22,326 nucleotides of DNA. It comes from DATELY01 sp035276085. GTDB lineage: Bacteria > Pseudomonadota > Gammaproteobacteria > Steroidobacterales > Steroidobacteraceae. How positions within the stretch are numbered: position 1 is the stretch's first letter; the number at the start of each line of letters is the position of its first letter. Made by a program: the position numbers and the translations under genes. The DNA lies in assembly GCA_035276085.1 (NCBI GenBank), contig DATELY010000293.1:1-22326 (forward strand), written 5' to 3'. Below the pieces are notes generated by a model that saw only the letters and a list, made by a program, of their open reading frames with translations, was not told the origin of the DNA and did no database searches. Of the stretch, positions 7,480 to 14,299 are shown in pieces.

Positions 7480-7509
7480 ATCATACGGAGTTGCGACAGT
7501 ACGCCTCAA
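7480..7509 (-). promoter_or_regulatory. Candidate sigma-70 promoter of gspC operon
   Basis: On the minus strand, -35 TTGAGG (7504-7509) and -10 TATGAT (7480-7485) are separated by 18 bases. The -10 matches the consensus at 5 of 6 positions and the -35 at 4 of 6. Transcription would start near 7473, giving a leader of about 77 nt before gspC. Confidence 0.5.
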
Positions 7510-7543
7510 GAGATTGTTCTCGCAGTGATTCTTTCTGGCGACG

Positions 7544-7563
7544 GTCAGTCCAAATCGACTGAC
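7544..7563. promoter_or_regulatory. Perfect 7-bp inverted repeat upstream of the gspC promoter
   Basis: GTCAGTC (7544-7550) and GACTGAC (7557-7563) are separated by 6 bases. It lies about 35 bases upstream of the gspC -35 box, a typical activator or operator position. There is no T-run on the minus side, so it is not a terminator. The binding protein is unknown. Confidence 0.35.
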
Positions 7564-7570
7564 AAAGGTA

Positions 7571-7731
7571 CTACTCGCCCGGTCCCTCTTCGCCTCGGAT
7601 CACCGCAGTCGCGAAGATCACATCGATGCGCTGTCCCACCTTGAATCGATGGTCCAGGCAGATCATCTACCTTAATGCGACCGCTCGCATGCACCGCGAT
7701 CAGGTTCACAGATCATGCAGCCGGTCTTGTG
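7571..7731 (-). pseudogene. Frameshifted remnant resembling cold-shock protein CspD
   Basis: Reading the minus strand in three successive frames gives pieces that line up in order with a cold-shock domain. KTGCMICEPD (about 7728-7699) resembles KGFGFICPED. LIAVHASGRIKVDD (about 7703-7662) resembles LFVHFSAIQVDG. FKVGQRIDV and VIRGEEGPGE (ending at the TAG 7571-7573) resemble LKEGQRVEFEV and VVQGPKGPQA. At least two frameshifts separate the pieces, and the expected VKWFN start is not recognisable. Position supports the reading: in E. coli and Pseudomonas cspD lies exactly here, divergent from clpS. The last piece is also a 31-codon ATG-to-TAG frame (7666-7571), so a small expressed protein is an alternative. 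Assigned from pattern similarity only. Confidence 0.45.
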
Positions 7732-7843
7732 ACGCGATCCGCAGCCGCTAGTGCTTGCGTATGGCCATCGAGAGTGCTGGAACTCAGTGCTGCAACCTCG
7801 TGTTACATGGACTGAAGCGCGTGTGAGTCGTGGGGATGCTGCC

Positions 7844-7872
7844 TTGTAATGTGTGCTCCGCCGCCATATAAA
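7844..7872 (+). promoter_or_regulatory. Candidate sigma-70 promoter of clpS
   Basis: -35 TTGTAA (7844-7849) and -10 TATAAA (7867-7872) are separated by 17 bases, each close to consensus. Transcription would start near 7879, leaving a leader of about 20 nt before the clpS ATG. This fits a start no further upstream than 7893. Confidence 0.6.
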
Positions 7873-7901
7873 GTCTTGCAGTTGTCGACGCGTTGCAGGA
7901 C

Positions 7902-8219
7902 ATGGGTGAAGAGCACACACGACATGATCGGGAGCTCGTGGTTGAAGAAGAGGCGCCGCGCCTCAAGCAGCCGCCTCTCTACCAGGTCATCCTTTTGAAT
8001 GACGATTACACGCCCATGGAATTCGTGGTGGATGTGCTCGAACGCATCTTCAGTATGAACCGCACGACGGCGACGCGGGTCATGCTCGAGGTGCACACCA
8101 AGGGCAAGGGCGTATGTGGCGTGTTCACCTACGAGATCGCCGAGACCAAGGTGGCTCAAGTGTTGGCGTTCGCGCGACAGCATCAGCATCCCCTTCTGTG
8201 CACGATGGAAGAGGCATGA
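7902..8219 (+). CDS. clpS: ATP-dependent Clp protease adaptor ClpS
   Basis: A 105-residue adaptor that binds N-degron residues (Leu, Phe, Tyr, Trp) and hands substrates to ClpAP. The core is canonical: PPLYQVILLNDDYTPMEFVVDVL contains the Asn-Asp pair and Met of the binding pocket. LEVHTKGKGVCGVFTYEIAETKVAQV carries the pocket histidine and the ClpA-contact face. The C-terminus HPLLCTMEEA is typical. I chose the ATG at 7902; a TTG at 7893 would add three residues. Neither has a well-placed Shine-Dalgarno, and the predicted transcription start near 7879 fits both. It is followed after 178 bases by clpA on the same strand, the usual pairing. Function is firm; the exact start is not. Confidence 0.95.
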   Translation: MGEEHTRHDRELVVEEEAPRLKQPPLYQVILLNDDYTPMEFVVDVLERIFSMNRTTATRVMLEVHTKGKGVCGVFTYEIAETKVAQVLAFARQHQHPLLCTMEEA

Positions 8220-8397
8220 GGACTTTCAATAGCGCATGGCCAAGTGTATGAAACGGGGCAACCGTCATCAGTGTCTTACCAACAACGGCTCGAGCTGTAT
8301 GCCCACGCGGTTGCAGCTGGGTCGGCCACGAGGGTGTTCCTAAGCGCCTGGTTTCCGGCGCGAGGTACGTGAACAGATCAGAACAGGGGCTCCGCCG

Positions 8398-10671
8398 GTG
8401 TTAAGCAGCGAACTTGAAATTTGTCTCAACGAGGCGTTCCAGTCGGCGCGCGAGGCCCGTCATGAGTTCATGACGGTTGAGCATTTGCTCCTCGCCATCG
8501 TCGACACGCCAAGAGTGCGCGAGATCTTGCGCGCTTGTGGTGCAGACGTCGCCCGTCTGCGCAAAGACCTCAAAGACTTCATCGATCAAACCACTCCGCG
8601 ATTGAAGGACGACGACGATCGCGAGGTCCAGCCGACGCTGGGATTCCAGCGCGTGCTGCAACGGGCTGTCTTCCATGTGCAGTCGAGCGGCAAGAAGGAA
8701 GTGACGGCGGCCAATGTGCTCGTCGCCATCTTCAGCGAGAAGCACTCGCACGCCGCCTATCTCCTGTCCATGCAGGACGTCGCCCGCCTGGACGTCGTCA
8801 ACTACATCTCTCACGGGCTATCGAAAGTGTCCGAAGATCGCAGCGAGAAGGAAGAACCCTCGCCCGGTGGTGAGGCGGAACGGGATGCCGAAGGCGGTAC
8901 GGCGTTGGAGAAGTTCGCCACCAACCTCAACAAGCTCGCGATGGAAGGCAAGATCGATCCATTGATCGGTCGCCAGACGGAGATCGAGCGCACGATCGAG
9001 ATCCTGTGCCGTCGTCGCAAGAACAACCCGCTCTACGTAGGCGAGGCGGGCGTGGGCAAGACCGCGTTGGTCGAAGGCCTTGCCCGCTTGATCGTCGAGG
9101 GCAAGGTGCCGGATGTCCTCTCGGACTCCACGGTGTACTCCTTGGACATGGGCGCGTTGATCGCCGGCACGAAGTACCGCGGCGATTTCGAGAAGCGTCT
9201 GAAGGGCGTCATTGCCGAAATCAAGAAGATGCCGGGCTCGATCCTGTTCATTGACGAGATCCATACGGTCATCGGGGCGGGCGCTGCTTCGGGCGGTGTG
9301 ATGGACGCATCGAACCTGATCAAGCCGGCGCTGGCGAACGGCGAGTTGCGCTGCATCGGCTCCACGACCTACACCGAGTACCGCGGCATCTTCGAGAAGG
9401 ATCACGCCCTGGCGCGTCGCTTTCAGAAGATCGACGTCATCGAGCCGTCCATTGCCGAGACGATCGATATCCTTCGTGGCCTGCGGTCCCGCTTTGAGGA
9501 ACACCATGGCGTGAAGTACGCCGATGACGCGTTGATGGCTGCTGCCGAGTTGGCCGCACGTCACATCAACGATCGTCAACTGCCGGACAAGGCGATCGAC
9601 GTGATCGACGAGGCCGGTGCGCGCCTGCGACTGAAGCCTACGGAGAACCGGGATCAGACGGTGACGACGACGATGATCGAAGACGTCGTCGCCCGCATCG
9701 CCCGCATTCCGCCGAAGAACGTGTCGACGTCGGATCGCGACCTGCTGCGAAACCTCGAGCGCAATTTGAAGCTCGTGATCTTCGGGCAGGACTCCGCGGT
9801 CGACACGCTCGCTTCGGCCATCAAGATGTCCCGCTCCGGTCTCGGCGATCAGCGCAAGCCCGTGGGCTCATTCCTGTTCGCGGGACCCACCGGTGTGGGC
9901 AAGACCGAAGTCACGCGCCAGCTCGCGCTTGCGTTGGGCGTGGAGCTCGTGCGTTTCGACATGTCCGAATACATGGAGCGCCACACGGTGTCGCGCCTGA
10001 TCGGCGCGCCTCCGGGCTATGTGGGATTCGACCAGGGCGGTCTCATGACCGAAGCGATCTCGAAGAACCCCCACTGCGTGATGCTGTTGGATGAGATCGA
10101 GAAGGCGCACCCGGATGTCTTCAACCTGCTGCTACAGGTCATGGACCATGGCACCCTGACGGACAACAACGGCCGCAAGGCCGACTTCCGCCACGTCATC
10201 ATCGTCATGACGACCAATGCCGGCGCATTCGAGATGAACCGGCCGTCGATGGGATTCATGCAGCAGGATCATGCCTCGGACGGCATGGAGGCAATCCGCC
10301 GGCTGTTCTCGCCGGAGTTCCGCAATCGTCTCGATGCCATCATCCAATTCAACGGCCTCGACCCACGCACGATTCAGCGCGTGGTCGACAAGCTGCTGGT
10401 CGAGGTGGAGGCACAGCTCGAGCAGAAGGGCGTGCAACTGCATGTGGACGATACCGCTCGTGAGTGGCTGTCGCGCAAGGGGTATGACCCGAAGATGGGT
10501 GCGAGGCCGATGGCGCGTGTCATTCAGGAGTCGATCAAACGTCCGCTCGCGGAGGAGCTGCTGTTCGGCAGCTTGTCCGGTGGCGGCGGTCACGCCTTCG
10601 TCAGCGTGGGCGCGGACGATCAGCTCAAGGTGGAGACACGGACCAACGACGAGCCGGCGTTGCTGGAGTAG
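8398..10671 (+). CDS. clpA: ATP-dependent Clp protease ATP-binding subunit ClpA
   Basis: A 757-residue AAA+ unfoldase that partners the ClpP peptidase and receives N-degron substrates from ClpS. The N-domain (about 1-142, opening LSSELEICLNEAFQSARE) is the ClpS-binding repeat pair. A charged linker at 145-167 is followed by AAA1, with Walker A GEAGVGKT (215-222) and Walker B SILFIDEIHT. AAA2 has Walker A GPTGVGKT (496-503) and CVMLLDEIEKAH. The ClpP-docking loop, IGL in E. coli, reads M618-G619-F620 here. The GTG start at 8398 has a good AGGGG ribosome site 8 bases upstream and gives the standard N-terminus. No long ClpB-type middle domain is present. A strong intrinsic terminator follows at 10717. 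Confidence 0.97.
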   Translation: MLSSELEICLNEAFQSAREARHEFMTVEHLLLAIVDTPRVREILRACGADVARLRKDLKDFIDQTTPRLKDDDDREVQPTLGFQRVLQRAVFHVQSSGKKEVTAANVLVAIFSEKHSHAAYLLSMQDVARLDVVNYISHGLSKVSEDRSEKEEPSPGGEAERDAEGGTALEKFATNLNKLAMEGKIDPLIGRQTEIERTIEILCRRRKNNPLYVGEAGVGKTALVEGLARLIVEGKVPDVLSDSTVYSLDMGALIAGTKYRGDFEKRLKGVIAEIKKMPGSILFIDEIHTVIGAGAASGGVMDASNLIKPALANGELRCIGSTTYTEYRGIFEKDHALARRFQKIDVIEPSIAETIDILRGLRSRFEEHHGVKYADDALMAAAELAARHINDRQLPDKAIDVIDEAGARLRLKPTENRDQTVTTTMIEDVVARIARIPPKNVSTSDRDLLRNLERNLKLVIFGQDSAVDTLASAIKMSRSGLGDQRKPVGSFLFAGPTGVGKTEVTRQLALALGVELVRFDMSEYMERHTVSRLIGAPPGYVGFDQGGLMTEAISKNPHCVMLLDEIEKAHPDVFNLLLQVMDHGTLTDNNGRKADFRHVIIVMTTNAGAFEMNRPSMGFMQQDHASDGMEAIRRLFSPEFRNRLDAIIQFNGLDPRTIQRVVDKLLVEVEAQLEQKGVQLHVDDTAREWLSRKGYDPKMGARPMARVIQESIKRPLAEELLFGSLSGGGGHAFVSVGADDQLKVETRTNDEPALLE

Positions 10672-10716
10672 GTCCTTCGACAGACTCAGGACGAACGGAT
10701 CGGATACGTCAATGAG

Positions 10717-10741
10717 AAGGCCGGCATTGCCGGCCTTTTTT
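10717..10741 (+). terminator. Intrinsic terminator of clpA
   Basis: A perfect 9-bp stem, AAGGCCGGC (10717-10725) with GCCGGCCTT (10729-10737), has a 3-nt loop and runs into six T residues (10736-10741). It lies 45 bases after the clpA stop. The opposite strand lacks a T-run, so it serves clpA and not infA. Confidence 0.9.
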
Positions 10742-10767
10742 CATTGGGGAGCTATCGAGCCAGCGGG

Positions 10768-10986
10768 TTATCGTCCGCGGTAGATGATGCGCCCCTTGGT
10801 CAGATCGTACGGCGTCAGCTCGACCGTGACTTGATCGCCCGTCAGGATGCGGATGTAGTTCTTACGCATCTTGCCGGAAATGTGCGCGATGACCGTGTGG
10901 CCATTGTTCAGCTGGACACGAAACGTCGTGTTGGGGAGCGTGTCGATGACACGTCCTTCCATCTGAATGGCTTCTTCTTTAGACAT
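10768..10986 (-). CDS. infA: Translation initiation factor IF-1
   Basis: A 72-residue protein made of a single S1/OB-fold, the normal size of IF-1, which binds the ribosomal A site during initiation. The sequence MSKEEAIQMEGRVIDTLPNT, followed by FRVQLNNGHTVIAHISGKMR and NYIRILTGDQVTVELTPYD, is a near-textbook IF-1. It ends in LTKGRIIYRGR. I set the start at 10986; an upstream in-frame extension to 11103 overlaps the aat 3' end and has no IF-1 character. It lies between clpA (convergent) and aat (same strand, 107 bases upstream), as in E. coli and Pseudomonas. Confidence 0.97.
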   Translation of the reverse strand: MSKEEAIQMEGRVIDTLPNTTFRVQLNNGHTVIAHISGKMRKNYIRILTGDQVTVELTPYDLTKGRIIYRGR

Positions 10987-11093
10987 GCACTCGCGAGGAT
11001 TGGCCGGGGGGGCCGGCGTTAAGGCGCGCGATTGTGCATAAACGGCCAAGCCAATGCAATGAAGCGACAGACAGCCCCCCGAACGCCAGGGGG

Positions 11094-11789
11094 TCAGCTC
11101 CACGGACGGGGGGTCGAGGCCGTTCCAGTCAGGACGGCCACCTGGCGCGAGAACTCAGCCCGCGTCATAAGACTCGCGCCTAAGCTCATGAGATGCGGTG
11201 TTTCCATCTGGCAATCGATCACAGCGACCTCGCGGTGCATGCATTCATCGCAAAGCCGCTTCAATGCGACCTTGGAGGCATCGCGCTCGGTGCTGAACAT
11301 GGATTCGCCGAAGAACACCCGCCCGAGCGACACGCCATACAGCCCACCCGCCAGCCGGCCGTCGAGCCACGTCTCTATCGAGTGCGCGTACCCCAGTTCG
11401 TGCAGCCGTTGATAGGCCGCCGTCATCTCCGGCGATAGCCACGTGCCGCCCGGGCGCAAGCGTGTGCTGCCGCAGGCGCGGATCACGGTATCGAAGGCGG
11501 TATCGATGCGCGTTTCATAGCCGCGGTTGCGCAGGGTTTTTGCGAAACTGCGTGAAATCTTGAGCGCTTGCGGATACAGCACCGCGCGCGGATCGGGTGA
11601 CCACCACAAGATGGGCTGACCCGCGGAGTACCAGGGAAAGATGCCGCGCCGATAGGCAGCCAGCAGGCGCGTGGGTGACAAGTCGCCACCCGCCGCGAGC
11701 AGTCCACTCGGTTCTTTGAGCGCGCGCTCGACCGGCGGAAAGGTCTCCGCCGCATCGTTCTCCGATATCCACACGATGGACCGTGTCAT
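11094..11789 (-). CDS. aat: Leucyl/phenylalanyl-tRNA--protein transferase Aat
   Basis: A 231-residue cytoplasmic enzyme that moves Leu or Phe from aminoacyl-tRNA onto proteins with N-terminal Lys or Arg, creating the N-degrons read by ClpS. Signature blocks are present in order: GLLAAGGDLSPTRLLAAYRR (29-48), GIFPWY (49-54), ILWWSPDPRAVL (60-71), then GYAHSIETW, GGLYGVSLGRVFFGESMFS and CDECMHREVAVIDCQ. The ATG at 11789 lies 12 bases after the stop of the DUF482/GNAT gene, so the two are probably co-transcribed. Presence with clpS and clpA in one neighbourhood completes the N-degron pathway. Length and motifs are normal. Confidence 0.96.
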   Translation of the reverse strand: MTRSIVWISENDAAETFPPVERALKEPSGLLAAGGDLSPTRLLAAYRRGIFPWYSAGQPILWWSPDPRAVLYPQALKISRSFAKTLRNRGYETRIDTAFDTVIRACGSTRLRPGGTWLSPEMTAAYQRLHELGYAHSIETWLDGRLAGGLYGVSLGRVFFGESMFSTERDASKVALKRLCDECMHREVAVIDCQMETPHLMSLGASLMTRAEFSRQVAVLTGTASTPRPWS

Positions 11790-11801
11790 GAGGACATTCG
11801 C

Positions 11802-12932
11802 TTACGCGCTGTCGCGGTGGAACGGCAAGTGCTCGCGCGCAGCGCTCATATAGGAGTCTACCGCAGCCGCCTCCTCACGCAGATGAGAGTGAAGCGCGCG
11901 TCGAATCCGCGCATCCGCCAGCCAATGGGCCGACCAGGTACACGTGGGCTCGAATCCGCGTGCGATCTTGTGCTCACCCTGTGTGCCGGGCTCGAAATGC
12001 TGCAAGCCTTCGCGGATGCAGTAGTCGATGCCTTGGTAGTAGCACGTTTCGAAATGCAGGCTGTGATAGTCCCCGGACGATCCCCAATAGCGCCCGTAGA
12101 GCGTGTCGTTGCTGCGAAAGAAGATCGCGGCAGCGATGGGTTGTCCGTGCGAGCGCGCCATTACCACCATCAGCGACTCCGGCATGACGCGTGCGACGTT
12201 CTGCAGGAAGTCGGCGTTCAGATAGTGCTCGTGACCATGTGAGGCGAACGTACGTTCGGAGAATGCGAAGACCGTACGCCAGAGTTGCGGGCTCATCTCG
12301 GCTCCGCTGACCGTCTCCATCTGAATGCCGGCTTCGGTGACGCGGCGCCGCTCGCGCAACGCCTTCTTGCGTTTGTCGGCGCGAAACGTGGAGATGAAAT
12401 CATCGAAGTTGCCATAGCCACGATTGCGCCAACGGAATTGACAGTCCTTGCGCAGCAGAAAGCCCGCTCGCTCGAGTGCCGCCAATTCGTGTTCGAGTGG
12501 AAACAGCACGTGAACCGAGGACAAGTCCTGCGCTTGTGCATGCGCGATCAAAGCGGCAGCAAGCTGGTCGCGCGTGCCATCGTCGACGGCCAGAAGTCGC
12601 GAGCCAGGCGCGGGCGTGAAGGGCACGGCTGAGACGAGCTTCGGGTAGTACTCCAAGCCCAAGCGGGCGTAGGCATTGGCCCAGCCCCAATCGAACACGA
12701 ACTCGCCCCAGGAGTGCGGCTTGCGGTACAGCGGTACGGCGCCCATCACGGCGCCGTTCGCGTCGGTCAGCACCAGGTGTTGCGGTGTCCAACCGGTACT
12801 GCGATGCGCGCATCGATGATCTTCGAGTGCGGCCAGAAACTCATGACGGATGAAGGGATTCGAATCCGACAGCAGGGCATTCCATTGCACCGCGGAGATC
12901 GAGTTCATCGAGGAAACGACAGAGATCGTCAT
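11802..12932 (-). CDS. DUF482 / COG3146-type GNAT-fold acyltransferase of unknown substrate
   Basis: A protein of about 376 residues matching the DUF482 ('peptidogalycan biosynthesis', GNAT/FemAB-like) family. Visible family signatures are NPFIRHEFLAALE near the N-terminus, MGAVPLYRKPHSWGEFVFDWGWANAYARLGL..YYPKLVSAVPFTPA, then FRADKRKKALRERRRV, YLNADFLQNVARVMPESLMVVMA, GRYWGSSGDYHSLHFETCYYQGIDYCI and EPGTQGEHKIARGFEP. The fold is related to Fem and Aat aminoacyl transferases, but the substrate is not established. The start is uncertain. I prefer the ATG at 12932 (GGA 8-10 bases upstream); ATG 12908 and an upstream extension to 13028 with no family character are alternatives. It is followed 12 bases later by aat. 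No signal peptide or membrane segment is seen. Confidence 0.85.
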   Translation of the reverse strand: MTISVVSSMNSISAVQWNALLSDSNPFIRHEFLAALEDHRCAHRSTGWTPQHLVLTDANGAVMGAVPLYRKPHSWGEFVFDWGWANAYARLGLEYYPKLVSAVPFTPAPGSRLLAVDDGTRDQLAAALIAHAQAQDLSSVHVLFPLEHELAALERAGFLLRKDCQFRWRNRGYGNFDDFISTFRADKRKKALRERRRVTEAGIQMETVSGAEMSPQLWRTVFAFSERTFASHGHEHYLNADFLQNVARVMPESLMVVMARSHGQPIAAAIFFRSNDTLYGRYWGSSGDYHSLHFETCYYQGIDYCIREGLQHFEPGTQGEHKIARGFEPTCTWSAHWLADARIRRALHSHLREEAAAVDSYMSAAREHLPFHRDSA

Positions 12933-13119
12933 GGCGTCCAACCACAGCCCTGCATTCGGATTCCCTCCCGGCGCAATGGGGCCGCTCCTGCGCATCCACG
13001 CGCCCGCGCCATTCGTGCATCCCTGCACATCGGAGGGTCAGGGTGGGGACAAGCCGAGCGCAGGCGAGTCGAACACACTGGGGTTACCCGAGCTGTCCCT
13101 TGACCCAGGGACGCCAAAC

Positions 13120-14079
13120 TCAATGCTCTTTCGCAAGCTCGAGGAATTTATCCGCATCGAGCGCCGCCATGCACCCCGTTCCCGCGGAGGTGATCGCTTG
13201 CCGGTACACATGGTCCGCCACATCGCCAGCCGCAAACACGCCCGGCACGCTCGTCGCCGTCGCCCCGCCGCTCGAGCCGGAGCGCACGATGATGTAGCCG
13301 TTCTTCATCTCCAGCTGTCCCTCGAACAGCTGCGTGTTCGGGGTATGGCCCACAGCGATGAATACGCCGGTGAGGTCAACGTCGCGCTTCACGCCGGTAT
13401 TGACCTGCGCCACACGCAGACCTGTCACGCCACTTTCGTCGCCCAGCACTTCATCGACCTTGTGATCCCACAGGATCTTCACCTTGCCGTCCCGCTCCAG
13501 GTCGAAGAGCTTCTGCTGCATGATCCGCTCGGCGCGCAGCTTGTCGCGGCGGTGTATGAGCGTGACGTGTGAGGCAATGTTCGCCAGATACAGCGCTTCC
13601 TCCACTGCGGTGTTGCCCCCGCCCACCACGGCGACCTTCTGATTCTTGAAGAAGAAGCCGTCGCACGTCGCGCACGCCGATACGCCGCGACCGCGATAGT
13701 TCTGTTCCGACTCCAACCCCAGGTAGCGTGCCGTGGCGCCGGTCGCGATGATCAAGGCATCGCACGTATAGACGCCGAGATCGCCTTCGAGACGAAACGG
13801 CCGCTTGGACAAGTCGGCGCGGTTGATGTGATCGTTGATCACTTCCGTATTGAAGCGCTCCGCATGAGCGCGCATGCGCTCCATGAGCCGCGGTCCCGTG
13901 AGGCCATGAGGGTCGCCCGGCCAATTGTCCACCTCGGTCGTCGTCATCAATTGACCGCCTTCCTCCATGCCGGTGATGAGCACGGGGCTCAAGTTCGCGC
14001 GCGCGGCGTAGACGGCCGCGGAATAGCCGGCCGGTCCGGATCCCAGGATGATCAAGCGCACGTGACGGGGAGAGCTCAT
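13120..14079 (-). CDS. trxB: Thioredoxin-disulfide reductase TrxB
   Basis: A 319-residue FAD/NADPH flavoenzyme that reduces thioredoxin, at the normal bacterial length. The FAD-binding GSGPAGYSAAVYAAR lies at 13-27. The redox-active CATC lies at 136-139 within VSACATCDGFFF. The NADPH site GGGNTAVEEALYL begins at 153, with HRR at 176-178, and the second FAD motif GVFAAGDVAD is near the C-terminus. The ATG at 14079 has a GAGG ribosome site 5 bases upstream. It is divergent from ftsK and lies upstream of the DUF482/GNAT gene on the same strand, with a gap of about 187 bases that holds nothing else I recognise. Confidence 0.96.
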   Translation of the reverse strand: MSSPRHVRLIILGSGPAGYSAAVYAARANLSPVLITGMEEGGQLMTTTEVDNWPGDPHGLTGPRLMERMRAHAERFNTEVINDHINRADLSKRPFRLEGDLGVYTCDALIIATGATARYLGLESEQNYRGRGVSACATCDGFFFKNQKVAVVGGGNTAVEEALYLANIASHVTLIHRRDKLRAERIMQQKLFDLERDGKVKILWDHKVDEVLGDESGVTGLRVAQVNTGVKRDVDLTGVFIAVGHTPNTQLFEGQLEMKNGYIIVRSGSSGGATATSVPGVFAAGDVADHVYRQAITSAGTGCMAALDADKFLELAKEH

Positions 14080-14131
14080 GTGACCTCAAAGAGTGATTGA
14101 ACGCGGGCTCGGGCGATGAGCCAGGAACACG

Positions 14132-14160
14132 ATGGTAGTGAATGCGGCAAGTGGCGGCAA
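14132..14160 (-). promoter_or_regulatory. Candidate sigma-70 promoter of trxB
   Basis: On the minus strand, -35 TTGCCG (14155-14160) and -10 TACCAT (14132-14137) are separated by 17 bases, each matching consensus at 4 of 6 positions. Transcription would start near 14125, with a leader of about 45 nt carrying the trxB ribosome site. Confidence 0.4.
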
Positions 14161-14299
14161 AATAGACGCTTTCAATCGCTGCGATCGGGCGCCGCATCAG
14201 ACGCACCCCTGCGCTTCCGATTGCTTGCATTTCCGCACCTCGTGCTGCGAAATACCGCCCATTAAGAAGACAGGCGCCTACGCGCCAGGCGATGGTCAT

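Larger units (their letters stand above)
7396..7901. other. 506-base divergent intergenic region between gspC and clpS
   Basis: It contains no intact gene. It holds the gspC promoter candidate, a 7-bp inverted repeat, a cspD-like gene remnant on the minus strand, and the clpS promoter candidate, each listed separately. Confidence 0.7.

Noticed and set aside
10987..11103. 39-residue N-terminal extension of IF-1
   Set aside because: IF-1 is about 72 residues and starts MSKEEAIQMEG; the extension overlaps the end of aat.
14132..14299. 56-residue N-terminal extension of FtsK from an ATG
   Set aside because: The extension is cysteine-rich, unlike FtsK, and overlaps the trxB promoter region. The TTG at 14300 gives a normal-looking N-terminus.
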